From positions 62,001-126,000 of the forward strand of contig WNYE01000100.1 of assembly GCA_021396245.1 (NCBI GenBank): a stretch of DNA of 64,000 nt, written 5' to 3'. Made by a program: the position numbers and the translations under genes. The stretch is from Sporothrix humicola (taxonomy: Eukaryota; Ascomycota; Sordariomycetes; Ophiostomatales; Ophiostomataceae). The notes under the pieces are model-generated. The model worked only from the letters and a program-made list of their open reading frames with translations. It was not told the origin of the DNA and made no database searches. Positions 32,568 to 40,995 of this stretch are shown piece by piece (position 1 is the stretch's first letter; the number at the start of each line of letters is the position of its first letter).

Positions 32568-34027
32568 TTACATATTAAACCACTCATGTGCCACTACTTC
32601 TTCGGCGCTTAAACGCTTCTCCGGCTCGAAGCGGAATAACTTATACAGGAGATCCGCCATCAACTTTTGCTCCGCATCAGATATAACCAACTCCTTCTGG
32701 AACACGCCACCTTGCTCTGCATTGCCCCGACGAACAATTTCAATAGGCTTGCGCAGTGAAACTTCGAGTGACCACTCTTCCTTTTCTTCTCCGTCGTAGT
32801 CTCGAAGCCATACCCCCTGATCGTCAAAAAAGTCCTGCCGCGCATCCCATTTATCCCACCACCCGTCGGGCAGTTTGCCAAAGAAACGAACCATCTCAGC
32901 CAGAAGCTCATCTATATCGTAAATCATATAGAAGAGCGGTATTTGTTTTCGTATCTCGAAAAGTGTGCACCCGAGCGCCCATAGATCACAACCCCGGCCG
33001 ATGGCGTTCTTTTCCTCGAGCAGCACTTCAGGCGGGATGTAGTTTTCGGGAATACCCATGTCCGATGGAGGTGACGATGTGGAGAAAGATTCGCCAAAAT
33101 CAATTACACAAATTTGGTCTGTCAAATACTCATTACCCAAACGGGAGAGCTCTGCAGTATGTACCAAGTACTGTGGTGAAGAACCGGGAAGGTCCTCGCC
33201 CGACTCCGCTTGCACTTGTATCTTCTCAGGCTGGCCAAGGATGGAGAGTAGCTCGTCTTCAGGCAGCTTGTTGATGTCGGCAAGCTTGACCAGGATGTTG
33301 GAGGGCCGGAAGTCTGCAGAAATTGGGGATTAGTCCTGAAATGCGAAATATTGGGAAGGGGGGTTCACTTACCTCCATGACACAGGCCGTTCGTGTGCAA
33401 AAATTGCATGGCTTTAGCAGCCTGATGGGCCATTCCGCGGAGGACAGGGCCGGGATCCTTTTGCATCTGCAACCACAGACGAGGTGAAACACAGGGGCCG
33501 AAGACGGGGAGCACAATGCACAGGTGGGACCCATTTGGTCCTTTGACGGAGAAGGAATCCATCGGAATGGCAATGTGCTCGGCGCCGGGAGCGGAACGGT
33601 CCAATCGAGCCAAAGCAAGGTCTGGAACATCCTCTGGAGTAACATCCCCGATCATGACCTTGACAGCGACGTACCCGGCATCACCATGCGTATCCCGACA
33701 AAGCCACACGGTGCCGAAACCACCATGGCCGAGCTTGCAAATGACCCGATATTGGCCAGAGTCACCGAGGGTGTCTCCGAGATGGATTGGATGGTAGCCG
33801 CCGTCCCTATATTCCTCTAATGGTTCGAGACCCTCATTCGTCCCGTGTAGATACGTACCATTGGAAGTTGCTGGCGCATGGCCAAGACCGCCATCGTATT
33901 CAAGCAAAATGTCATCGGGAAGCTCGTTATCTGGAAGCACGTCATCAGGAAGCTTATCATCGACGCTCGGCTCTTTGTCGTAATAGCCGACTTCAGGTGT
34001 TTGAGGCGGGCTCTTGTTGGTCGACAT
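32568..34027 (-). CDS. SRPK-like protein kinase
   Basis: Two exons, 34027-33373 and 33313-32568, encode 466 residues. The 59-nt intron runs GTAAGT to CTGCAG. The leader is acidic, followed by 'YHPIHLGDTL', the SRPK-type entry, then the ATP loop 'LGHGGFGTVW', the lysine strand 'YVAVKV', the catalytic loop 'HGDFRPSNIL', 'IDFGES' for the metal-binding DFG, 'IPENYIPPEVLL' for the activation segment end, and 'CDLWALGCTLFEI'. Catalytic Asp, Asn and DFG are all present. The usual HRDxKxxN loop is changed to HGDFRPSN, with Arg for the Lys, as in many expanded fungal SRPK-like kinases. The intron splits the catalytic loop. It could be an active Ser/Thr kinase; targets are unknown. SRPK-like kinases are often lineage-specific, which fits the island. 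Confidence 0.82.
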
Positions 34028-34383
34028 GATTCTCAAGGGCTGTATAATGTATGCAGGTAGTAAATGGCGGAGCGCAGCCAAGGCTGGTGTTTGGAACAAA
34101 GGATATTGTGGGCCATATGCTCCATGTTGCACTAGTACTAATTAGGCAAATGGACGTTTCAGGGTGGGTCATGTTTCATTGGTCAACATTTCCGCCCATA
34201 TATTTTAAATGTGACCCAATTTTCACCAGAACAGCTAGCCAATCAAAAAAATGGGCGCAAGGTGAAGACAACTGGCAATTGTTCTATTTACACTTTTCCC
34301 AATTAGGAAAATATGATCGTTGACAATGAATTCAAACCAACGTCACTCCTTTCGACAGCCTGATCACGTGCACTTCTTTTCAA

Positions 34384-34433
34384 TCGTTCTTGCCATGCCG
34401 AGATATCTTTACACTATGGGTCGTCCCTGCCAT
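34384..34433 (+). repeat. Pair of TCGTYCYTGCCAT motifs upstream of family 2 copy B
   Basis: TCGTTCTTGCCAT at 34384 and TCGTCCCTGCCAT at 34421 lie 37 bp apart, just after TGATCACGTG. The same motif recurs three times upstream of copy D, also after a CACGTG. They may be regulator-binding sites carried along by duplication. Confidence 0.5.
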
Positions 34434-34495
34434 CTCAAGCCTAGTTAGTTGTCGGTGGATGCAGCGGGTCGTGCTTTCCTATTTCTAAGAGTGTT

Positions 34496-35170
34496 GTGCG
34501 TTGGGATTTGTGTTCACATTTGCAAAGTCCCTGCTGTCTTTTCTCCTCTGTCCATTTTGCAGGTTTTCTTGGAAACAACAAATATGTTTTGACCACAATC
34601 ACCAGCACTTCCGACCACAGCCACCGCAACAGCAAAAGCAAGCAAACAATAACTCCAACAATCTCCTCCCTCCGTTCCCAGCCGCGTTTATACGGTACTC
34701 CAGGCAGAAGCACAGAGATAACTGTCGGCAGTCACAGTGGGAGTTCCATCAATGAACTCTCGATAAGCTCTGCCACGTTTCGAAGGACACTTCTAAACAT
34801 TGTGAATAGCAAAATTTGTGGCGCCTACACAGGTGCTTCGAGCCTTACCCTTGGACACCAGCCCCGTCACAGTGACATCATCGAGCAGCTCGACTATCGA
34901 GATGAGGAGCAAGTTCCAGCAGAGCCTGTAAGGCTGCGCCCCTTCATCATTCCTTCTCAACAAACCCCCGAAGCACTTATGGCGCAAGCGATGGCGGCAC
35001 ACCATAGACCAGAGATCGGGCACATCAGCAGCAGCGAAAACAATGGTGGATGGGAAAGTGATAACCTAGATGCGAAGTCTATTTCGGTGTTGGACATCAA
35101 CGCTTTCACGAAGTGTACCATCGAACGTTCCTTTCTACTTAGATGTACAATCCGCTGGGAGTCGAAATAA
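34496..35170 (+). pseudogene. Family 2 copy B, splice sites lost
   Basis: A frame of 224 codons without an ATG at its beginning. Its 5' part matches the region before copy D (CATTTGCAAAG/CATTTGAAGAG, ACAATCACCAGCAC/AGAATCACAAGCAC), and its middle holds 'SLTLGHQPRHSDIIEQLDYR', the counterpart of 'LGHRRHVQTNVQNDYQND' in copy C. Where copies C, D and E have ACAGT|GTAAGT, copy B has ACAGTGGGAGT, and the acceptor AG-GTGG is also altered. So the former intron is now read through in an open frame. I infer a decayed copy, though a novel intron-less protein from a downstream start is possible. Confidence 0.5.
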
Positions 35171-35976
35171 CTACGAGAACAATCTGTACTGCATGACAAC
35201 AATAAAATCATCAATTTATTTTTCCTTTCGAGTCTCTCATCTTGCCACCAGTAAACTACCATATTACCCGCCCTATTACTCTGGATACTCTAGCTGCTGG
35301 TGATACTACTCCAGTTAGAACATCTGGGAATGACTGGATGTCTGGCTGATCTTGTAAAATCGTGGGTTGCTAGATTTATTGGTGTGGCGATGTGGGGGTG
35401 GGGTTTTCTTTTTCTTTTTAACTATTTCCGCTTTTGCTCTAACTCATTGTGCCGATTGTCTAGCTGATTGTCGTGCTGATTTGATGGAATCGTAGTCTGT
35501 AAAACTAGCTGCGATCGTGCTCTTGACTTTTCTCTCTTTTTTCTCTCTTTTTGTTCTTTGGCCGCACATTTTGTATCGTTTTTCTTGTATCTTCATTTTA
35601 CAAGCCATTTTAACAGTGAAGAAGAAGAAGAACGACGATCGACACAACCAATTGTCTAAAAGAGAGCCATCACGCCACCCAGCCCCCTTTTCATCAGCAG
35701 CAGCAGCAGAGCAGCAGCAGCAGCGGCAGCGACAGCAGCGGCAGTACAATCCTCTGTCCGTTTTCTACCTCACTTTCACCAGCTCAATCTCCAGCTACAG
35801 CAGTAGCAGCGGCAGCCTCGATACAAGCAAGCCCACCAGCAACTCCAGCGACGACAGCACCCCCACCTGCCCAGCCAGCTACACAATCAGCGCCAACTTC
35901 ACGGCAGCAGTGACAGAGCCTACAGCAATTGAGTCAGCAACTGTCACAGCGCCAGCGCAGAGCAGCAGCAGCAACA
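35171..35976. other. Spacer with CAG-rich leader before copy C
   Basis: T-rich to about 35620, then rich in CAG/CAA trinucleotides and Ser/Thr/Gln codons up to the ATG of copy C. The 165-codon frame here lacks an ATG and is out of frame with copy C across the splice. The CAG-rich block also precedes copies A and D, so it looks like a conserved leader. Confidence 0.45.
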
Positions 35977-36637
35977 ATGTCTTTAACAGTGTAAGTATAA
36001 AGAAAAAGTATTGAACTAATAATATACATAAAATCAACTATACTAACATATAAAAAACAGCGGTGTTTATGGAACGGTCAACAGTACGACAAGCGTAGCT
36101 CTGGGCCATCGTCGGCATGTACAAACAAATGTACAAAACGACTACCAAAACGACGAGCAGCAACGGCAGCGCCTGGTGGACGGGCACCACGTGTCCCCCA
36201 TTTACGTCGAGAAATGCCTGGCTCAACTGAGCCACCAGTGCTGGTTGCCGGCGGCGATAGACGGCCGCAGAAATCCACGACACATTCGGGCCGTTTTAAA
36301 GACAAAGGCCAGTGTGGAGAAACGTCCTGACCGCCGCCGGAAATGCGACAAAGACAGGGAGCTGGAGTTGAGGGTGCTGACGAAAAAACTTGTTCTGGCC
36401 GAAAATAAGGCCAACAAGAAGAAGGCTGACAAGGCCGCGGCCAAGGCCAAGGCAAAAGCAGACAAGGCCAAAGCCAAGGAGAACAGATCCCGGGCTAAAA
36501 AGGCCAAGGGCAAGAAGGGCGAGCCCCAGATGGAAGAGGCCGAGAAGGACAAGGCTGAGGAGGACAAGGCTGAGGAGGAGAAGGCTGGCGACAAGGGCAA
36601 AGGGGACGACGAATCCGCCGACTCAGCCGAAGTTTAG
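35977..36637 (+). CDS. Family 2 copy C ('LGHRRH' family), best-preserved member
   Basis: Exon 1 is only 14 nt (35977-35990, encoding MSLT plus two bases). A 70-nt intron (GTAAGT, branch site TACTAAC at 36041, acceptor AACAG) leads to exon 2, 36061-36637, for 196 residues in all. The protein has a Gly/Ser/Thr N-terminus, the family motif 'VALGHRRHVQTN', then 'DYQNDEQQRQRL', a variable middle with 'IRAVLKTKASVEKRPDRRRK', and a Lys/Ala/Glu-rich helical tail ('KAKAKADKAKAKENRSRAKK') suggesting a coiled coil or a nucleic-acid-facing basic helix. No signal or membrane segment. The stop TAG at 36635 is followed by an open frame to 36721 holding a tail motif conserved in copy D, so this copy may be truncated by nonsense. 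Function unknown. Confidence 0.55.
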
Positions 36638-36721
36638 GAAGAGAACGCCGAGGACGACAGCGAGCCATTTTGCTGTATTCCCCTCCCCTCCCGCCTGAGA
36701 CCATCCAAGTGGCGGGTGTGA
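36638..36721 (+). other. Conserved coding-like sequence after the stop of copy C
   Basis: Directly after the TAG, the same frame encodes 'EPFCCIPLPSRLRPSKW' before a TGA at 36719. Copy D has 'EPTCCFPIPSRLRKWKRR' in its continuous frame, and copy E has 'EPFCCFGRAP'. Conservation past a stop implies that the stop is recent, is read through, or is removed by an unseen splice. Confidence 0.5.
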
Positions 36722-37740
36722 TTAGAACAGCGTTTTCGCTCTTCTTTTCTTCTTTTTTCTTTTTGTCATTGGCAGAGTGCCCTTTTTTTTTTGTCTTCTT
36801 CTTCTTCTTTTTTCTCGCCCTTTTTTGGCTGCTCCAATGCAGCTCTGGCTTGTTTTTTATTTTATTTTTTATACTTACAAAACGGGAGGAATACAATCGC
36901 ATTGCGCCGGCCACAAAAAAAGTGGTCGTACTTCATGAAAGTACGGCGCCTCCCCAAATTACTCGCGCCATTACATGCCGTATACGTGAAAATGTGAAGA
37001 AAAAAAAATAGATAAGTAGACTTTCACAACAGTCTGCTTTGACATACTTCATAGTGGCTGTACTGTATACTGTTTGAGGTGCAGCGATCTGCCCCGGCAA
37101 GGGAAGCAAGTCAGTCAGTGGATGGATGAAACACTCGTATCCCGGCAGGATATCAACTCTGGCAACAGTCTCAAGGCAAGGTGGCATAGAGCGACGTTGA
37201 AATAAAGGTTGGTCAACTAATATTACATTTTAAACTACTAGTCGACCAGTCCACCGATACCATAGCACTTTTTTTCTCCAACTATTGTGTATCAGCAGAT
37301 GACTCCATTACTGACCCTTTGCTCTCGTCGCAAATTCGTCTACATGCACCTTCCTCCTTTCATTTAAAAAGACATTTATCAACGAAGAATCTCATCGCCT
37401 CTTATTAATAGATACATAGTAAGTCTATTTGCTATGGACTGTATTTTTCAGGGTCCGACTAAATTGTAGCATACAAAAGTAGTCGTACCCGAAGGAAAAC
37501 TAATTAGAATTACCGAAGAAAGAGAGGAAAAGAAAGGCAGGTCTCTCCGTTCACCCAAGAGGTCCTAAATGACCATAATTATCACCACATCGTCGTTTGC
37601 CAGCCCGTTACAGTGTTCTTCATCACAACATGTCCTAGGGGCTGTGGTCCATATACTGAATCGACTGCTGCTGGCAGTCGGGATTCCCTTTTGCAGTATA
37701 TGGACCACTCTGTTTTAGCCCAGTGGGCATGATCTTTCCG
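36722..37740. other. Spacer between copy C and family 1 paralog 2
   Basis: T-rich at the left, AT-rich in the centre, with an inverted repeat near the right end (listed separately). No gene seen. Confidence 0.45.
37645..37707. repeat. Inverted repeat with perfect 14-bp arms
   Basis: TGGTCCATATACTG at 37645-37658 pairs with CAGTATATGGACCA at 37694-37707. Inside, CGACTGC and GCAGTCG form a further 7-bp stem. It lies 34 bp beyond the stop codon of the minus-strand family 1 gene, so it could form a 3'-end hairpin in that transcript or be a small foldback element. Confidence 0.65.
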
Positions 37741-39045
37741 TCACAATAACCTATAGAACGCCGTCCGTATGGCAGCTTTTGCTTGAGTGCACGCAGGAGC
37801 CGCCTCCAATACGAGCATCTCGTCGCTACTCACCTCCTGAGTTTTCTTTGATGGGAGGCTATACCAATGCTTGCGAGGCACCTTGTTCTTGAGCCTGACA
37901 ACAGCAAGTATCTCCTGGTGCAACAGGTCGACACATCTCATAGCATCCTGGAGTCTATCAGCCGTAGACTTAAGAGAGCTTAAAACACATCTTTTGTCCA
38001 TGGTGTTAGGGTCTTCAAACATACCCTCGAGATGAAAATCATTGTCGTCCATGTCTTCCAATATTTCCTCCGTTTCCTGTTCCATTTCAAAAATGGTTGA
38101 ACAGGCACTTTTCCATCTCAGTCTAGACCCCCACTTTTGGAAACTCAAACGCGTCGCAGGCTTAGCCAGTGATCTCACTGTTTTCTTAAAGTGCCTTGTA
38201 TCCGTACGAAAAGTGTACCCGTTGGTAAACTGGGCAAACGTTTCCGCCGTAGTTGCCGGCTCGCCTGGCTGCAATGCTGGCAGGGGCAAAAGATTGTCTC
38301 CGGTCTGTTGCTTTTGTGCCGACTCGGCCTTGCTGCGGACATCCATGACTTTGCCGACCTCTGCGCCCACCATGGCGCATTGCAGCTGCACGAGAGACAG
38401 CATAAGCTGCAACGCGACTGCTTCGATGGACATTCCGTATGTTTTCTGGCCGTCTCCTAAGTGCCAGCTTGTCCTGCCAATTCCATTTTTAATGGCCTTG
38501 AGCGCAATGGCCGGAGCGGCGTCGGGTTTGACCCCAGACCACTGGTGGATGAAATGGTTGCATAGTGTGGTAATGACGTTGCTCGCTTCGTGCAGGCGGC
38601 AGCAGGCAAAGACAAACTGGTTTGTCAGCCTGGCCTCTTTTTCGTAAGGCGAGGGGGCACACGGTGGCGTTGTATTTGCGAATGGATTGAGGTTGGCAGT
38701 TTGCGGCAGCGAAGAGGCAAGGGAGAGCCCGGGAGGTATGGAGATCGGTGTCTGAATAGGATCTGTTGTTTTTTTGTTGGCGATAGGCTCCGAAGAGTCG
38801 GTTTCTGATTCCGTAGTTGGTTTGCATTGCATATCGGTAGGCTTGATGGAGTTGACAAGTGTGACGACGCTGAGCTCAGTCTCCGCAACGGAGACATCGT
38901 CGTGGGTGATAGGCTCCGAAGATTCGGTCTTTGATTCCGTCGTCGGCTCGCATTGTATATCGGTATGCGCGATGGAGTTGACAAGTGTGCCGACGCTGAG
39001 CTCAACCTCCGCAACGGAGACATCGTGGCAGGCGGTTGCGTCCAT
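37741..39045 (-). CDS. Family 1 paralog 2 ('ACCR' family), unknown function
   Basis: Single exon; from the ATG at 39045 it has 434 residues. The N-terminus is a direct duplication of a 42-residue unit ('DVSVAEVELSVGTLVNSI' and 'DVSVAETELSVVTLVNSI'). A Thr/Pro linker follows, then the family core from about residue 145: 'FACCRLHEASNVITTLCNHF', 'KNGIGRTSWHLGDGQKTYG', 'MSIEAVALQLMLSLVQLQC'. The C-terminal half is helical and shares 'DLLHQEILAVVRL' with paralog 3. The frame is open upstream with further ATGs, but the paralog comparison supports a start near 39045. Its promoter carries TATAAATA at 39205-39198 in a context shared with paralog 3. No known domain is recognised. Confidence 0.75.
   Translation of the reverse strand: MDATACHDVSVAEVELSVGTLVNSIAHTDIQCEPTTESKTESSEPITHDDVSVAETELSVVTLVNSIKPTDMQCKPTTESETDSSEPIANKKTTDPIQTPISIPPGLSLASSLPQTANLNPFANTTPPCAPSPYEKEARLTNQFVFACCRLHEASNVITTLCNHFIHQWSGVKPDAAPAIALKAIKNGIGRTSWHLGDGQKTYGMSIEAVALQLMLSLVQLQCAMVGAEVGKVMDVRSKAESAQKQQTGDNLLPLPALQPGEPATTAETFAQFTNGYTFRTDTRHFKKTVRSLAKPATRLSFQKWGSRLRWKSACSTIFEMEQETEEILEDMDDNDFHLEGMFEDPNTMDKRCVLSSLKSTADRLQDAMRCVDLLHQEILAVVRLKNKVPRKHWYSLPSKKTQEVSSDEMLVLEAAPACTQAKAAIRTAFYRLL
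38776..39027 (-). repeat. Tandem 126-bp coding repeat inside family 1 paralog 2
   Basis: Two adjacent in-frame units of 126 bp (39027-38902 and 38901-38776) encode 42 residues each with about three-quarters identity. Paralog 3 has the unit once; paralog 1 has only a vestige. Confidence 0.75.
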
Positions 39046-39197
39046 TTCGTTGATGGGTTGCTTTTTTTGCTCAAGAAGGAAGGTGTAAGCTGTTGTTTTG
39101 AAATCCGACGTTAGAGATTGTTTGCAGTGTGGTTTGTAAAGATAAATGTTGTGGGGGTGAAGGAGAAGATACATAAAAGTTGGGGGGCATGGACTCA

Positions 39198-39205
39198 TAT
39201 TTATA
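39198..39205 (-). promoter_or_regulatory. TATA-like element of family 1 paralog 2
   Basis: TATAAATA, reading on the minus strand, about 150 nt before the ATG. The surrounding sequence ATATAAATATGNNTCCANGCCCC is shared with paralog 3, so the promoter was duplicated with the gene. Confidence 0.55.
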
Positions 39206-39409
39206 TTTCTGAACAATAGTAGCGGGAAATTATTCCGACTGATATTTTTTCCAATGCTACAGTGTCCTAATACAACGCTATCTTGATCACATGGATTTGC
39301 TTAGCAACGTAACAAAAGTAAGCATCCAGTCTCGGTCGCTCCTACCGCTCTAGTCCAATCTTTTTAACGCCTTCTTTTGACATTTGGTCACGTGTTGGAA
39401 TTGTGTCGG

Positions 39410-39502
39410 TTGTTCTTGCCATCATAACATATTTTGACTGTCGAGTCGCTCCTGCCATATCAAGACACAATGTTGGCTGTTTACTCAAATCGTTCCTGCC
39501 AT
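39410..39502 (+). repeat. Three TCGTYCYTGCCAT-type motifs upstream of family 2 copy D
   Basis: Motif instances at 39410 (TTGTTCTTGCCAT), 39446 (TCGCTCCTGCCAT) and 39490 (TCGTTCCTGCCAT) are spaced 36 and 44 bp apart. The first follows GGTCACGTG at about 39387. The same arrangement occurs before copy B. Confidence 0.55.
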
Positions 39503-39589
39503 CTTAAACACCGCCAGCTGTTGCTGGGTCGAGCGGGATGGTGCCTTCCGATTTTCTCAAGCAGTGTGCGTGACCTTGTTTGTTGACAT

Positions 39590-40140
39590 TTGAAGAGTCT
39601 TATCTCTCTTCCTTTTCTATCTCCCCCGTCCGTCCATTCACCACATTTTTCCACTGACAACAAACGTTCTCAGACCAGAATCACAAGCACCTCCCACCAC
39701 CACCTGCAGCAACAACAACAGCAAACAGCAACAGCTGCAATCACACCCTCGCTCGCCCAGACGCCCACAGTCACAGTGTAAGTCTCGTCAGCAAAGTCTC
39801 TGCTGTCTCCTTCACTTATCAAAGCATGTCTGCTAACATTCTGAGCAGTGGAATTTGTAGCGCCTCCGTAGGCGCGACAAGCTGGGCACTGGGACACCGC
39901 CGTCATTTACAAACGAACGATTAGAAGGCCAAAGCCGCTAAAGCCCTGGCCAAAGCGGACAAGAACAAAAAGGACAAGGACAAGAAGGATGGGCCGAAGG
40001 GGGACGAGGCGAAGGTGGAGAAGGCTGAGGAGGCGAAGGTTGAGGACGTGAAGGCCAAGGATAAATGCAACCAGGACGAAAAATCGGTTGACTCGGGCGA
40101 CATCGAGCCAACCTGTTGTTTCCCCATCCCTTCTCGCCTG
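39590..40140 (+). pseudogene. Family 2 copy D, nonsense and deletion
   Basis: Exon 1 is an open, Gln/Thr-rich frame ending 'AQTPTVTV' at 39777 with no ATG in that frame. The intron 39778-39848 is well formed (GTAAGT, GCTAACAT, GAGCAG). Exon 2 begins 'GICSASVGATSWALGHRRHL' then QTND and a TAG at 39922. The same frame continues with 'KAKAAKALAKADKNKKDKDK' and 'EPTCCFPIPSRLRKWKRR'. Compared with copy C, about 100 residues between QTN and the Lys/Ala region are missing. Copy E starts inside the tail of D, so D and E look like a tandem duplication. Confidence 0.55.
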
Positions 40141-40145
40141 AGAAA

Positions 40146-40655
40146 ATGGAAGCGTCGGCCACGGGGCCAGCCACAACCACTACAACAACAACAACTCCTA
40201 CACCATCCTCCCTCGCCTCACGTCGCCTCACCCTCGAGGCCGCCAGACGGCAGTCACCGTGTAAGTTCCCCCTTTCATGTGCCATGATACATCCTCCTGA
40301 CATTTAAAACAGTGGAGTTTGTAGCGCCTCCAAAGGCGTGGGCGGCGGCAGAAGTGCCGCCAGAATATTGGCGGTTTTGGAAACGAATTCGGCCGTGCCG
40401 GCCAAGCCGGAGGACAGGACGGACGAGCAAATCCAAAAGGAAAATGCTCTGGTGAAGGAGCTCCGGGCTCTTGCGCGCACAATCGCCAATGCGGGCAACG
40501 GAAAGGCTGTACCGGGCAGCAAGAAGCTTGCGGGGGAACCTTTCTGTTGTTTTGGGCGCGCGCCGAACAACACAGCCGATAATCCTCCATCGGCCTCCGT
40601 ATCATACTTCTGCATCTGCCCCCATAGTGTGAGCGATGACAACTTCTTCTTTTGA
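40146..40655 (+). pseudogene. Family 2 copy E, shortened
   Basis: A donor at 40261 (CACCGT|GTAAGT) and an acceptor at 40312 define a 52-nt intron at the family position. Exon 2 encodes 'GVCSASKGVGGGRSAA', 'RILAVLETNSAVPAKPEDRT' and 'KLAGEPFCCFGRAP', matching 'IRAVLKTKASVEKRPDRR' of copy C and the CC tail of C and D. The LGHRRH motif is deleted. The nearest ATG (40146) is not in the conserved frame through the splice, so either the start is lost or a different protein is made. Exon 2 ends at the TGA before 40656. Confidence 0.5.
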
Positions 40656-40870
40656 AAATAGGGGACCACTTAGACGATTTTTGTTAGTCGTTTGCTTAGT
40701 CGACCACTAATGTTAAAATAATTTTCATCTCAGATAACATGCATCACCAGACGAGGCCATCACTAACAAAAACCATGTGATGAGCATAGCGTCGTATTAG
40801 TGCGCACAGTTGCACGGCGTACTGTGGTCAAAAATTAAATAGGATGATTTTGGACTGCATATGTCAAGCA

Positions 40871-40878
40871 TATAAATA
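40871..40878 (+). promoter_or_regulatory. TATA-like element of family 1 paralog 3
   Basis: TATAAATA 118 nt before the ATG, within ATATAAATATGTATCCAAGCCCC, which aligns with the promoter of paralog 2. Confidence 0.55.
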
Positions 40879-40995
40879 TGTATCCAAGCCCCTTCATTAC
40901 GAGCCGACTCACACGTAATAATTCTTCTCCTTCATCCTCCGCCATCTTTACCTCTTCAAATCTCACAGCAAAAATTCCACCTGACAAATTTCAAA

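Noticed and set aside
35517..36014. Frame of 165 codons ending in the intron of copy C, considered as its long first exon
   Set aside because: It lacks an ATG and is out of frame with exon 2 across the well-formed splice; the short ATG exon matches copy A.
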